Assembly (NCBI GenBank): GCA_037893225.1
Contig: JAZGUH010000121.1
Coordinates: forward strand, 558,001 to 622,000
Direction of reading: 5' to 3'
Length of the DNA: 64,000 nucleotides
Source: Hippasteria phrygiana
Taxonomy: Eukaryota > Echinodermata > Asteroidea > Valvatida > Goniasteridae
In this document: positions 1-13,200 of the stretch, piece by piece
Position numbering within the stretch: the stretch's first letter is position 1
How the letters are laid out: each line of letters starts with the position of its first letter
The notes under the pieces: model-generated
Told to the model about the DNA's origin: nothing
Database searches by the model: none
What the model saw: the letters and a program-made list of their open reading frames with translations, nothing else
Translations under genes and position numbers: made by a program

Positions 1-1545
1 GGGACACTGAAGGTTTAGAATTGTATAATAAACAAATGAAAATATACAAAAATGTCATAATTTTGTACGAAGAGGAAAAGGTGACAGACGTTGTGTGGGT
101 GTAAAAAAACAAATCATGTAAGGCAAATTCATAAAACAGTGTAACTAATTTCAACTTTAAATGTGCATTAAATGTGCATTTTACCTCTATTGTTTCATAG
201 AAATATATATCTGAATGTCATTTTTTATTAATATGTACAGAAAAACTAAGTAGATCAGAGCGTATTCACTTATGAACTGAATTGTAAAAAAGACCCAGAA
301 AGTTTACTTGCAGTCTATAATAAGGTGGTATAACGTGGGAAGTTGTTTTAAAATCTAGTGCAAGTTTCTGTGAATAACATGGCTCACTTTGTTTTGACCC
401 CCAAAATAGCTTTTAATTTTCTTTTCAAGTTAAATTTTTTTTTTATTCCGTGGCAATTAAAATTTGTAGTGACTTGTACCCATATAATTCATGATTTGTG
501 AACACTCCATTTTACAATTTCACGGAGCTGCTAAGACAAAATCGGCTTGGAACTATTTTACAAGTGATACACATCACACCACATTCTGGCTGGTAACCTG
601 TTTCTGGTAAGCAAGAATTTGTGTGCTTGGTGGCTTAATGCAGTTGTCTCCAGAGCAGTCACATTGACGGCCCACAATCCTATGAACTTGAAGTCGGACT
701 TTGAAGAATGCAGTGACACTAAGCTAGTATAGAGGGCATAATAGAGACTCCCAGTTTTTCTTTTTGGCATTCAGTTTGGGAGAGGTGACCCCTTGTTTGT
801 GGGGATTGATTAAAAAGTTTATTGCCGTTTCCAAGTTTATTTCCATTAAAAATTTTAGGACATTTTAGGGAAAGTGGGAATCAAACCTGTTGAAAAAATC
901 TGGGACATCTGACAACTTTGCTAAACATCTTGTCTGTGATTTTTCTTATGTTTTGCCACTTGGTTCTTATTGCTTTTGAACATATTTGGCCGCCTGTCTT
1001 TTTAGTGTTAAACAGTCTGCATGGTGTAGTTTGGTCCTTGAAATCTTGAAAGGAAAAACAAAGTCACAATTGTTGCAGTCCACAAAACATTTCTGTATTA
1101 AACTGAAAATAAATGTGAAGACACTGTGAAATGGTTGTGTATGCAACAATTTTGGTTGATAAGATAAGTTGCGTTGTCTACCCTAACTTATACCAGTCCT
1201 GTTGCTGCCTTATGAGTACAGGTATTTTGTAATTTGTGGACCAAACCAAGTATTTGTAACTCTTCGGCACATGTATGATACTGTATTAAAAAAAAAAAAC
1301 GTAAAAAAAACGTACCATGCCGATTGGCATAATGAAATTTTTCAGTGTTGACATGAAATAAATTACAGTATGCACTGGGTTTTGCTGGCTCAGTGATAAT
1401 TGATAGTGTAATTTTTGTACTCGCAACTATACTTTTATCTCCATCCTGTATTTATTGAAAGTGATGTTGCCATGTTGTGTTTTTATAAACTTTTTGTACA
1501 AAATGAAATCTTGCATTTAATAAACATCCTGGCAACTTATTTTCT
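1..1545 (+). other. AT-rich stretch, possible 3' UTR of a gene left of the window
   Basis: No convincing coding exon is seen. The tract is rich in T-runs and ends with an AATAAA hexamer at 1519-1524, with another AATAAA near 1367, which would suit the 3' untranslated end of a plus-strand gene that begins before the window. No upstream coding sequence is available to confirm this, so it stays a guess. Confidence 0.25.
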
Positions 1546-4500
1546 TTTCTTTTATTATTTTTGTTATTGAAGGGATGGAGAATAGTTTGGTGATGAATTT
1601 CTCAGAGTTGCTCTTGGAATATAAAAGATATATTTACAGATTAGATGGATAATTGGTTTTGGACATTTTTCTGTCGAACGAATTGGGGGGTTTTGTACTT
1701 ATAGCAGGCTATTTGCAGTTTTAGAGATGAAGTCGGTCATGTTACTTCAGCCAAACGATAAAACAGCAACATTGTTTGGCCATATTAGCCAAGGTTGCTT
1801 TGTCCCAATTCTCTCAATAATTAAGACCCCACTTCAACAAAAGAAAATCACAGCTGTTGCTTGAAAAGGGAACGGACTAAACTAAACTTTGTTTAAAAGT
1901 TTAAGTTGTAGGAAGTAATAGTATCCAGTACCCATGGGAAATCAATGTAATACCCGATTGAAATAAGGGCCCCCACTTGAAAAGATTTTGAGAAAATTTA
2001 AAAAAAGTCGAACACATGATAGCACATGGTGTGAGCAGTAACTTCCTGTGTCAACTTGGTTTGGCCAAAAATGGTGGACTTGGGACATTCTTTCAATCAG
2101 GTATTTAATTGTATCTTGGATGCTTTAATTTTAAATAGCAAACAAAATCCCAATACTTTTTAAACCGTTTTTGACGTGCACTGATCTAGCTCATTCTGTC
2201 TTATAGAAGCAGGTAACCTGGATAATACTTGGTCTTGTAAAGAAAGAGATTTGACAAATGTTTCAAATTACATATTTGATTTCGGTAAATATTTCACAGG
2301 CCTCTAATGCTTGTTGCCCAACCCTTGTTCTTGTCACTTGCTAGTGGTTTCTCAACTCTCAACTGTACTAACTGGCCTTGGCTACATGCCTAAATTTGGA
2401 GTTTCATTGGAGGAACACAATCTAATGGAGCACTTGACAAATGGGGGAATACTTCCTCAGAATTTGAAAATAAATGACAACCATGTATCAAGGTATTTTA
2501 ATTTTATTTTATTTATAATTTTTTTTTTGGGGGGGGGGTGGTTGGGTTGGATTCCATGATCCATTTTTGCCTTCTCTGGCAAGCTTGACGAAGCTGAAAC
2601 CTGGACACACTTGCAAATTAGGCTCATTATTTATCTTGAACAGGCAGTGTCTTTAAAAAGCATCTCCAGAAGACTTACAGTATCGATTTGGTCCACAATC
2701 CTTTGGTATCCTTTAAAGTTATGTTCACAAAACCAAAAATACTAGAAGACTATCAACTACTTTGTTAATTTTCTTACACTGTTATGATTTATGTCACGGT
2801 GTGGGTTGTGACTTAAGATATAATCAAGGGGTTTAGATTCGGGGATATAACCCCCAATTTTTTACCAGGGAGATGGACCATGGGATCACCATAGGTTTTG
2901 GTTTAAAAAAAGCATGGAAAAGAGGCCAGGAGCCACTATGGAAATGTAAATTGCAAAATTTCCAGTAGAATTGTTGGAGAGGGTTAAAATGCAGGTATAT
3001 ACGTGTACACACTGCCAAAAATGATTTTCTTACATTTCTTAACACTAACAGTCCTGAATCCAATTTCAATATGATTTTCCACACACCCTAGGGAGTTGGG
3101 GTTAATATAATAAAATATTGATTTCAAGAAAAATGTTCGTCTCACTCCCTAGAAAACTCTTATTGAAATAAGACGGATTTCTCATTTTTAAGTAAACCAT
3201 TTTTGGCAGTGCATGTACATGGATAATAATGAATACACGTGGACGAGATGACATAACCCCCACCCTCACTTTTTGAAATGTCTATGTTCGGTGGGTTTCT
3301 GGAATTTCATCCCCCACACCCTTGAATATAATTATGTTCTGATGATTTTTTTTTAGTACAAGTTTGTTTGCATGAAGTAATTTCATGACGATTTGTTCTG
3401 TGTAACTTTGTAATATTAACAGCCGTTTTACTTTTGGAGGCCTTCTGTTGGTGAGAGGCAGCTGGCTTTGAAATATCTATACCTGTGTATATATAAAAGA
3501 TTAATCGGTAAATAAAATGTCTTATTTTTTACTCTTCACTTTGGATGAGATGTGTGTTTTCCTGTTGTAGCCTGCGATCATTTTGTCTGCGAGACTTGGA
3601 GAAGGAAGCATACTGCTTTCTTCCATGTATCCATATTTCTGGAAAGTACAGTAACTTGACAAAGACCATTACTGGAAATAATGAAGGTCGCATTTGGGTT
3701 GTGCAGTTATCTTGGTATTCCCCAAGAGTCCCACTGCAGATGGAGCCAAAAGGTCAACATCAGGGTCACAACAAAAGAAATGGAAATGTTGTTGGCATTT
3801 TTTTAGGGGGTGGTGAAGCAGCTATGTTGGCTCTTTCAATAGCTTTTAGTTCAGACATAATGCATGTATATCACAGGAACAAGCCAAGCAGACATTCTTA
3901 TGTTTATTTTTTTTAATCTTTAAAATGTCCCCCTTTCATGGCATTTTTTGAGGTTGTGTGAGGTAGTTGTACTCTGCACCCCAAGCAAAGGAACAAAAGC
4001 TGTTTTGATATTATATTCAAAAGTACAAACATCAGAACGCTGGTATAAGCATGATTTTGTACAGCGTCCACAAGTTTAAGACTAATTCTACATCCCTCCC
4101 TCATTTCCAACATATTGAAATATTTTCGGCCACACCCATCATATACTGTGCGGCTAGGCCTTATTGTACATGGGCATGTGGCCGATCTGAAATAAAATGT
4201 ATTTCTACTACTAAAGAGCCGTTAATACATGTTCAGTTTTTTTTTTTAAAGTTCACCCATTCATGGAGCAATTAAACTTCACATTTTATTGTAAACAAAG
4301 TCTTAACTCAAACAATTTGTACAACTTACAGAACACTGAAAAAAAGAAAAACTTGGATTGGAAGACAACTTATGAAATTACATATATTCTGTCTGGACAT
4401 ATTCATACAAACAAAAGGTACAATCAAAAGCTTTCAATTAATGGACATTTTTCAAACTTAAACGCAACATATTTTTAATATTCTGAACGTCCTGAATAAA

Positions 4501-4626
4501 TACCATTACATTTAGATTTTGTTTAAATTTTTTTTTTTTTAAGTACTGCGATGACAACCGCCTGTTTCTAAGGGGAAACAAAAAGCATATGGACATGACA
4601 AATTAACTCATCAAATTTTAAATGTG
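1546..4626. other. Intergenic, no supported gene
   Basis: Apart from the weak exon candidate at 2345-2492, I see only AT-rich sequence, short poly-T and poly-G runs (around 2520-2540) and short spurious open frames, such as the one at 3545-3916, which has a fair acceptor but no recognisable protein. Confidence 0.4.
2345..2492 (+). CDS. Possible orphan exon, not recognised
   Basis: A 148-nt open stretch lies between a good acceptor (pyrimidine-rich run ending at the AG of 2343-2344) and a GT donor at 2493. Its open frame contains the peptide GYMPKFGVSLEEHNLMEHL, which looks protein-like, but I recognise no family and find no partner exons. It may be chance. Confidence 0.15.
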
Positions 4627-4805
4627 TTAACCCATTGAGTATGGTTATTTATAGTGAGGCGCCGGGGTGTCGGACCGGCTTGTGCTGCCAAGCGTAACAA
4701 TAATCCATCAATGGATTGAAACTGCAGAAAATGCCGTGTATATAGACATCATCCGGCCTAGTGGAAATTTTTTTTCGCTATTGCCGTCATCCGGCTTCAT
4801 GTATA
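4627..4805. mobile_element. TTAA-type MITE, decayed copy
   Basis: It starts with TTAACCCATTGAGTATGG and continues with GGCGCCGGGGTG, a 'caatggattgaaa' block and 'catcatccggcct', matching the copy at 5957-6168 in order. The right end has lost the terminal CAAGGGGTTAA. Confidence 0.6.
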
Positions 4806-5956
4806 TGTATTGAATGGACGGATAGAATCAGTTGCACCTCACAAAACCGACCTTGCAGGAATTTGACATCACTATAAATCATAGCTGTAGTTCATCCCAT
4901 CATTACTAAAGCTGGGTTTCCATCAGTGCATATTTAGTGTCCTTTGTGTTTTCGGCCTGCAAGTAACCTATTGGCCTAAAACGTGACAGACAGAAAATAG
5001 ACTGTAAAACGCATTTATGGAAAGCTGGCTTGATACCGTGTTGTTGTCAGCAATTAAGATCCCAAAAACTGCCTCAGAGGGCAAACGAAAGAAATAAATC
5101 AAGCAGAAGTCAATGGAATCAATAGCATTAAATTACGGCTTTACAATACGGTAAAGTCCATGCTGAAAGGGTGTGGAATGAAATTTTCTTCAAATAGTAT
5201 GTTAATAACCAGTTTTGCGCTATTTAAAAAAAAAAGGCAAAAGATAGCAGCCAACTTCTGATATACAGCCAAACGCCACAAATACTGATTTGCAAGAGTC
5301 ATTTCAACAGTATTTGTACAATATTTCTTGCCGAAACCTCATATATTTCAATACTCCAGGTGCGACCACCGGAGCGTAAATTGTAGAACAGGCCGTGCAC
5401 AGCAGCCAAGTTCAAGTTTAACACACGGTCCGCCTCCACAGACTTCTCGGACTTTGTGTGTGTGTACAAAACAAATGAGGGATTAGCGTGTTGTGACGTC
5501 ACCCGGAGACGAGCCGAGGCAAGCTTGACGTTTTAACCCGTCAGCCGTGCCCGTGTATAAAAACAGCCAGATCGGTTTAACACGTCCTCCGACGCGGTAA
5601 CACATGATTAATAGCCATAAAATGCATATCTTTGTCAAAATTAACCCTTATTGTCAGAATTACCTTTTTTCTGGGACACCCTGTATAGGAAAATTCAGCT
5701 TATGATTTGGTTCAGTAGTCACTTAATCATTCCAACTCAATGACGTTTAAGTAGGATTTTGATCAAACTCAATGATGTCTTGAGTAGGTATCTATAAAAT
5801 CACAATCTTTAGGAACGACTGAAAGGGCCAAATGTTAAGAGAAAAAAAAAGGACACTGAACAATTAATACTACTGTAGAGGTATTTACAAAACTGTGCAA
5901 TATATACATCATGTATACACATGGTCACCGTATTGTTGACTTCCAGCTTCAAATAG

Positions 5957-6168
5957 TTAACCCCTTGAGTACGGTTATATATAATAAGGCGCCGGGGTGG
6001 CCTGTGCAGCCAAGCGAAACGGACACAAGAGGTTTGTGCAGCCAAGCGTAACTTACACAATAATCCAACAATGGATTGAAAATGCAGAAAATGGCGTGTA
6101 TAGACATCATCCGGCCTGGTGGCAATTTCTTTTGCAGCATTTGGCGTCATCCGTACGCAAGGGGTTAA
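5957..6168. mobile_element. TTAA-flanked MITE, intact ends (piggyBac-like)
   Basis: The 212-bp unit begins TTAACCCCTTGAGTACGG and ends CCGTACGCAAGGGGTTAA. That gives terminal inverted repeats of about 14 bp bounded by TTAA on both sides. TTAA target sites with CCC-starting inverted ends are the hallmark of piggyBac-type elements. It has no coding capacity. Related copies are at 4627, 18135 and 34690. Confidence 0.7.
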
Positions 6169-6257
6169 GAGGATAGCTGGCGTATAGTCTCCCAGTTTGT
6201 CCAGAGACAGATGGAATATTGAGTGCGGTCAACAGACAAACGACGGAGCTTTGAATG

Positions 6258-6391
6258 CAGACAGCGGCTGACTAATCAGACAGCGGCTGACTAATCAGAC
6301 AGCGGCTGACTAATCAGACAGCGGCTGACTAATCAGACAGCGGCTGACTAATCAGACAGCGGCTGACTAATCAGACAGCGGCTGACTAATC
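6258..6391. repeat. 19-bp minisatellite, 7 copies, over the DNAL1 stop codon
   Basis: Seven near-identical tandem copies of a 19-bp unit containing GCGGCTGACTAATCAGACA, with unit starts spaced exactly 19 bp from 6264 to 6378. On the minus strand the last copy contains the GAT-TAG that ends DNAL1, so each other copy repeats the stop-codon context in the 3' UTR. Confidence 0.9.
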
Positions 6392-9300
6392 TTCCGCTTC
6401 CTCCTCTTCATCTTGTTTGATCACAGGTACCCCTTTCAAAAGAAAAAAACATTAACAGTAAGTCAAAGCAGTTAATCATGATTAAATGCTTAATGACTAA
6501 TCATAGTTAATGATTTTAATTAATTTCATTCAACATGACCAATATTGCTAGCGCACATCGTCTGGCTCCGTATTTTGTATACATACATTACATAGAAAGG
6601 TGCAGGATACAGACTCCGTACACATTCTGTCGCGTACATGTATAGTCTTGCCGTTGTATGAACTAGTCGCTATAGCTCCCTCAATCAACTATAGACTGAT
6701 AGTCTGGTTCCGCATTTTTTTCTCGCATCAATGAATACAATACAATACATCAGGATACGGACACTATACCTACATGTACATGTTTGCACGACGCCGTAAG
6801 AGCTTCATGTTAGCGCTAGCTACGCGCTCGCATTTTATTTTCCGCATTTTTGGAAATTGAAGAGTTGCATGCCTGTCCGGACCTGACCCCTAGCCCAGCC
6901 TAGATCATGAATGACCCATAACCTCCAGTCCTTACCATCCAGCTTCCTGAGATGAGACAGTATCTTGGTAGCTCTGTCTCTCCAATCTCCCTCTGCCGTG
7001 TGTTTCTCCTCTAGTGGGTTACCTACCATCAGTAACTCCACCAGACACACCAGGCTCTGAAGCTTGTCAAACTCACCCCAGTCCTTTACACTGTTGTTGG
7101 ACATGTACAGGACCTACGGTGAAATAAAAGAGTCAAGATGGTTCGTTTGTGGTCTAAAGCCTTAGATGGCCTCTTGAGGGAAACCGGAGACCGCTTTAAC
7201 CCTTGTGTCAGGCTGTTATTGATGGGAGCCTGATATAAGTACGGGCTGTGTAACCAAACGTAAATGCATGAATTAGGCACCACACTGAATAGAGTGGTCC
7301 TATTCATCATATACCCAGCACGATATGGGGCAGAGGGGTACCCCCCCCCCCCCCCCTTTTGTCCCTATACCCTATACACTCTCCAGACTATTGTTACCTA
7401 ACACGTCCCCCTTAGAGATCTGAAAAGAATTTCTGAGATTCTGGGAACACAATGACCAACACAAAAGAGGGGGGGGGGGTTCCCTCTGCCCCATATCGTG
7501 CATCATATGATTCATCGCACTTGGAGCCCCCCCTTTCGTGTGAATAAAAAACTTTGTTTGAAAAAGCTCCATCTAATTATTACACTCCCATACACGAACT
7601 GGATTGAGTATGCACAGGAATGCACATATAGACGACAACCGGCTAGGTGGTCTTTTTCAAACCGCGGTTATGGCCGTTGTCCATATTCAAGAGGTTAATC
7701 CACTAGGAACAAAAGACTCCCTAGTGATATGGGCAGCCTGCGGACGGAACGGTTATCAATAGACATGAATATTTACAATAGGCCGGAACAGCCAATATGA
7801 ATGGCATTATACGAACTGGCTGGCTGCGCTTGACTATGTGGGTACACATTCTGTAATGTGTGACTCGTTAAGAAAATAAGTGCAAGTACATTTTTGCAAG
7901 CTTAAGTTGTTTCAAATAGCAACTAACAAAGGGCTGAAGAATTTCTAGCCCTACACATAACCAGCAACCAGTTTACACATACCTTCAGTTTCTTGAGTAC
8001 TTGTAAGGGCTTGAGCTTCTCGACCAGGTTATATGAGATCCAGAGTTCCTCTAGTGTGTCACCTACTGCTTCCTACACGAAGGAATACATGCATACAGGA
8101 ACATCATTATTCTGCTCTGAATCAGGCAACTCCTTTTTCTTAGTTGCTTTTGAGTTCGCATGATTTGAGGCTTGGTGAAGAGCAAAAGTTTAGAGAAGTT
8201 TGCACATACACCATGTCATGACTGGTATGTCCCCAAACTTCTATCAGGTTTGTTTTGAATTCATAATTGTTCTTAAGTCCCAATAAAAACTGCTGATGGA
8301 AAAAACGGTGGAGTTGACTTTGCCATCATGACCGACGACTTTACAAATGCCTGTGTCTGTACTCTATTCTGGGGCAGCCCCAGTAATTGAGCTGAAAACC
8401 AGTTTAGATACTGGCGACAGTGGGATTTGATGAAGCATGTGAAAAAACAATGAAAAATATAAGAGACACTGTTAACATACAATTTTGAGTCAACTCGTTT
8501 AAAGACTGGTGTGTAAGCTCTTTGCAGTTAGCTTCGATGTCTTGTTAAATTGCATGCACCTATTCAATTTGCATGATTCCTTACAACTGCTACAGCATCG
8601 TTTTGGCCAAGTTTGGCTTTACGAGAGATATCCGGCACCAACACACCGTTCACAATGATGTGATTAGCACAAGGTACCAGTCATATACATATACCAGAGC
8701 TGGAGATATGCCGTACATTTAACTTGCCCCATGCAAGGTGAGTTAAAAACTTTCTGAACTTACCAAACCATTGAGATTCTTGATGCCATTTCTGGCCAGA
8801 CAGAGAATCTTCAAATTTTCTGCAATTGAATAATTTGAATTGAATTGTTTATTTCCATATATTACAACAGAAATGCAAACACCAACTTTTAAGAACAAAA
8901 CTACAGGGAGTGTCGGTGGGCATGATCGGTGGATCTGCACGATTGCATGATCTCCTGATCTATCATTGTGCAAGCATCGGTTGATGGCACATGCATCAGT
9001 TAATCGTGCAAACATCGCTCAATCACACAAACCTTGTTCCTGCATGATTTACCGATCATGCAACTTTGCGATCACATCAGACCAGCAGATCACACGGCAA
9101 AACTGCCTTGCACTATGGGTCAAGTCTGTGCTGCACGATAAGCACGATCGACCAACACGTGTACACAAATGCAACAACTTACTTAAACCATTCAGGTTGG
9201 CTATCTTCTCTATACAGTTGGTTGACAAGGACAGCCTCCTGTAAAGATAACATACATTGTTCAACTTGACACACCGTTTACTGATATTTTGACCAGTGAT

Positions 9301-12300
9301 TCTATTATTTACGCATTACGAAACAATATTCGTATGTTTAAATGGATGACTGATTAGAAGCCACCAAGTCAGCCTACTAATACACATACCCCCAAAAGAC
9401 CATAATATCCTTCCTTACGTCATGGCATCATACACTTCACTATCCTCATTAGACTTTTCCTAAGAGAACTTTGTGGGAAAACAGACTCGGTTACAACTCT
9501 GCAATTGTGGATATCAACTAGAGTCAATTATCCAAAAGCTACAATCACTATGTAAAATGCATTAAACCTGTAAGAAAGATTGCCCTAGGAATACACTTTA
9601 GCAGGTAAAATACGTGTACTTCAAATCAGTTAAAACCACTTTCTGAGAGTATTACGAGCAGCTTCCCAAATCAAATAAAGAAAACCAAAAAGTGTCAGCC
9701 ATGGATTGTGGGCACGTCCTGTGTTCTGCTCATCCCAGACACTTACTCGCAACTGGTGAGTGTAGACAGTGAGGCATCCATCTTCTCAATGGGTGGTATC
9801 TGGAAGTATAACTTGACTACTTTGGCCTCGCTCACTTTGACTTCAACTCCCTGTTCTTGTTTCTCCTTCTCTGCCTGGCAAGTTCAAGATAACACAATGA
9901 AAACATCAAAATGGAAATTATTACCCAGGTTCCTTCCTCAGCTTTTGTTACAGGACTTAGGCATTAAAACCCTCCTAATATTTAAAAGGTCAAATCAGTC
10001 AAAATTTCCTTCCACCTCCCCTGCTATACTTTTACACAAGACATGATCAGATTACATGTGGTTTTGTACTATGGCAGGAGGGTCAAAAACAATCACCTTG
10101 ACTGATTTTGACCCATACAACAACATGGCTCAGAATGTATGTTTGCATAGGAGGGTTTTAATACCCAGTACATTTAAATTGTTACTTTACATTAGTTCAA
10201 ACCGATTCCATTTCTAAGAAACTAGAGCAGAATTGGAATTCCACAACCCTGGAATTCTATGTGCCTATACTCTGCAGTTATAGGTTACGAAATACAAAAA
10301 AAACTGAGTCACCACTATCCTTGCACAGTGTCCGTATGCAGTGAATCCATACCATTTATTAACCATAGAACTTCTTGGCTCTCCTGTACACAATCAGTCC
10401 AGCCATGTGTGGTCTTTTGTATGAACCCCGTGGATGTGATTTTCTATTCAACATAGACAGGGAGATCAGAACGATGTGATCTAAAATCATATCCTCCGCT
10501 GTTCAAAATCACATATCTGGAGCCTGTAAACTACTGTCCCACCTTGCAAAGAGTAGGCATGCAACTTGGAATTAACAAACAGCGAGGAAATTCCAATCTT
10601 TACAAGACTTTGTACAGTGTTTTTAAATTTTCAATGGCATAAGTGTGAAGTGAAAAATGAGGAAATCAGCTGATCCGAGGAAAAGTTGCATGCCTGAAAG
10701 AGTATGTTGTGACTTGTGTTTAACAGTTTAAATGTAGTATACAACATTTGCAAACATCAAAAAACAAAACTACTGAATTATTACGAAATACCGTACTAGA
10801 TTGTAAGTAAATAGCAGTCTCAAGCATCCTGTGAAATCATGGCACCTAGGGTGCTGTCGTTTTCAAGAAAAGTGGAAATTTATATCATTTTCCAAAGATT
10901 GTCGGCCGACAATCGTTGGAAATAGTTTAGTTCCCCGACCTGATAATTCCCCGACTCTATAAATTGCTCCGACTTGTCTTAAGTAGGGTCAGGGAACCAG
11001 ACTACTCGAACAGAATTTTCCTCTCTTTTCCCAGCATCTATGCACACAAAACTTTAAACAGGTCAGTGTTACAGTATTTGCTAGCACGCTAAAAAATACT
11101 AATTTATTTCTGAAAATTACAGCAAAGCAAATGTTGTATAATACCTTTAAACCAGATTGCGATTTTGGGTTCTGCATGTAATTCTGGAGCCTCTTTGTAA
11201 ATTCACATCTGCCAAATCCTCCTGTCCATTTTGAATAGAAAATTGCAAGGTTTAACACCAAGGTAAAAAGGTCAACTTACCCATCTCGCAAGAGCGTCCT
11301 TTATAGTCGTTCCCTTTGACTGTATGGAACAATAAAAATAACAGGTGTCATAGTACCAAAAAACAGTCTAGCTAGCCTATCAAAACCTTATTTATAAATA
11401 CACCCTTTGAAGAATGCTCACAATTTTGTTGAAATTTAAAAGAAGGCAAGAGGCAATGTCCAAATTTTTAAGTAGGGGTCAAGTTACTAGGACTATCAAA
11501 GATTGAAAGAGGTAAAATCTTGGTGATTGTGTAGTCTAGGGCCCCTCTTTAGTTTTGATCAAATTCGAGTCGAGGGTATTTTTTCTCATTTCAAAATGAC
11601 TTTTTCAACCTAAAGCATAGGCCCTACTTATCTTAATTCTACTGACATCTATTTTTGTAATTTCGAACAGTTTATTGCGGTAGAAAATGCAATTTTCTTA
11701 CACACTTTACGGCAGTTGCCGTGCGAATCAATGCAGTTTTACATGTTTACTGTACGTTGAGGTGATCGCCATCTTTATTTTCGCGTTGCGTTTTGTCATC
11801 TTCATCGTCGCTTTACCACAAAATTTCCTTGAACTAAAACCCTGCCCTTTAGCTACAGCATACCTGTTGGTTTATAATGTCACTAACTAGTTTGGCAATT
11901 CCAATAACCTCAAAGTGGATTTTTGTTCCCTAGGCTATAGGGAACAGGGCCCCTAGGCTTACACGGTAACAGGTCAACTCGTACCTTCCCTAAGTCGTAC
12001 CTTCGCTAAGTCGTACCTTCAGTTAGGACAACTCGTACCTTCACTCGTACCTTGTACCGTCAATGTTTTAAAATGGTCCCGGGCCGTAACTGATTGATGT
12101 GCTTTGATAGTATACTTTGTAGGCCTACTTTTTGTTATTTTAGACATTGCTAGAAAAGGAATGTAAAGTGAAATGTTGCTTTTTTTCTGATTGAAAGTGG
12201 ATTATATTTATAGAAAAACAATTTACCGGTTTATAATTTAATTATGTCCGTGTTTATGTACAACTTGTATTTCATATACTTTTTGGGTTTATTTTAGACT

Positions 12301-13200
12301 GCATTCATGTTAATTGTACTTTTGCTATTTTAGACTTCGCTGGAAAAGGAACGTAGGAATTAATTTGTTTAAAGTAGTACTTTGTTGAGAAGTGAACTGC
12401 GGACATGTATTTTCTTTTAAAGATGACTATGTGCCACACTGTTAATGACAAACTCAATTGATGCTTTTTGTCTTATTTTTTTCAGTTTAACTTGCAGTTA
12501 ATAAATTAGCCGTTACTTTTCATAGGAAAATTCATTCTGAATTTATTGAAGGCAAGTGGCTGGCACATATATGTATTTTTTGTGGAATTAATTAATAAAT
12601 TGTCTGAAGCTTGCCCATTGTAATATTCTATAGTTCGGCCTACTTCTGTCTTCTTGTGCGGTGCCGTAGTCAAACTATATGCTCAACGTATATTGAGCAC
12701 ATCTGAGTTTGCCTAAGTTGAACTTGCTTTTAAATTTGATACTGGTGATGCGTGCAATATTGCCGAAGCTTAGCATGCCATAACTTTAAATATGGCACAC
12801 CATTGTTGTCAAACTCAAAGTCGTGAATAGGACTTAATTTAATATGATCTCGCCGTAGCCTACTTCCAATCGAATATTACTGAATGGATGCCACGCCACC
12901 ACAATAATGACAAGGTTTTGAAGTATGTTAATATACTTAATATGACTGTTTGGAAATAAATGACAATGTGAAATAATTGTTTACGTCTAAACTTTCGTAT
13001 TTAATTTGTTGACGCTTTGTTGACGCTTGTTGACGCTTGACCATGTTGACCCGAATCGCCAAATCTTTCCCGTCCCCGGCCCCCACCATCCCCGCCTAGC
13101 CCAGTATGGACTCCCTTTCGCGTTGAAGACATCGTCCAACCTGGGCTACATCCCCGCCCCATTTAAGCAAAGGTAAAAGCTGGACGGCCCTTCTTACCAT
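6386..13200 (-). CDS. DNAL1: Dynein axonemal light chain 1 (outer-arm LC1), 8 coding exons
   Basis: This is the leucine-rich-repeat light chain that binds the motor domain of an outer-arm dynein heavy chain in cilia and flagella. Coding exons on the minus strand: 13198-13200, 11281-11319, 9747-9874, 9183-9238, 8764-8819, 7983-8072, 6936-7113 and 6386-6432. They sum to 597 nt (198 aa plus stop; the human protein is about 190 aa) and every junction has GT-AG with matching phase. Recognisable stretches are [75 protein letters not shown] and the acidic tail VIKQDEEEE. Exon 1 is only the ATG followed by GTAAGA; it was chosen because M-SKGTTIK aligns residue for residue with the human start MAKATTIK. 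The stop lies inside a 19-bp minisatellite. The gene is divergent from MRPS10. The identity is certain; the first exon is a strong inference. Confidence 0.93.
7196..7697. mobile_element. TTAA-flanked MITE family B, copy 1
   Basis: About 500 bp, starting TTAACCCTTGTGTC and ending ATTCAAGAGGTTAA, inside the DNAL1 intron between exons 7983-8072 and 6936-7113. It matches 37694-38503 in the opposite orientation along its length, for example the blocks GGCACCACACTGAATAGAG and TTTGTTTGAAAAAGCTCCAT. A second MITE (7309-7509) is nested inside. Confidence 0.7.
7309..7509. mobile_element. Nested inverted-repeat MITE with C- and G-tracts
   Basis: Inverted arms GCACGATATGGGGCAGAGGG (7318 on) and the complement ending at 7501 surround a 16-nt C run and a G run. 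ATTCATC flanks both sides (7302-7308 and 7510-7516), as expected of a 7-8 bp target duplication. The other copy of the host repeat (near 37900) lacks this insert. Confidence 0.65.
8915..9160. repeat. Degenerate GATC-rich tract in a DNAL1 intron
   Basis: Eight GATC tetramers occur in about 240 bp (roughly one is expected), embedded in degenerate units such as GCATGATC, TGATCTATCA and GCGATCACA. It looks like an eroded short tandem repeat. It ends just before the exon at 9183. Confidence 0.45.
10766..11150. mobile_element. Fragments of the AGTGTACAYGATTGGT repeat family
   Basis: 10766-10925 carries the family's left block (TACTGAATTATTACGAAATA, then CATCCTGTGAAATCATGGCA, then the short palindrome around GTCGGCCGACAATC). 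11066-11150 matches the opposite side of the family as found at 18595-18670. Both are incomplete and lie in a DNAL1 intron. Confidence 0.5.
11525..11940. repeat. Dispersed ~400-bp repeat, copy 1
   Basis: It matches 14637-15000 over most of its length: GAGGGTATTTTTTCTCATT, then CGGCAGTTGCC, then GATCGCCATCTTTATTT, then CTACAGCATACCTGTTGG, then GGATTTTTGTTCCC. The ends are not defined and no coding frame is recognised. Confidence 0.6.
11972..12056. repeat. Short degenerate repeat of 'tcgtaccttc'
   Basis: Five spaced occurrences of TCGTACCTT(C), separated by partly repeated filler (AAG, AACTCG). A related opposite-strand motif, GGGTACGAGTTGAC, occurs twice near 46690-46720. Confidence 0.5.

Noticed and set aside
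6258..6391. CRISPR-like array
   Set aside because: A 19-bp tandem repeat without spacers; it is a minisatellite at a gene end.
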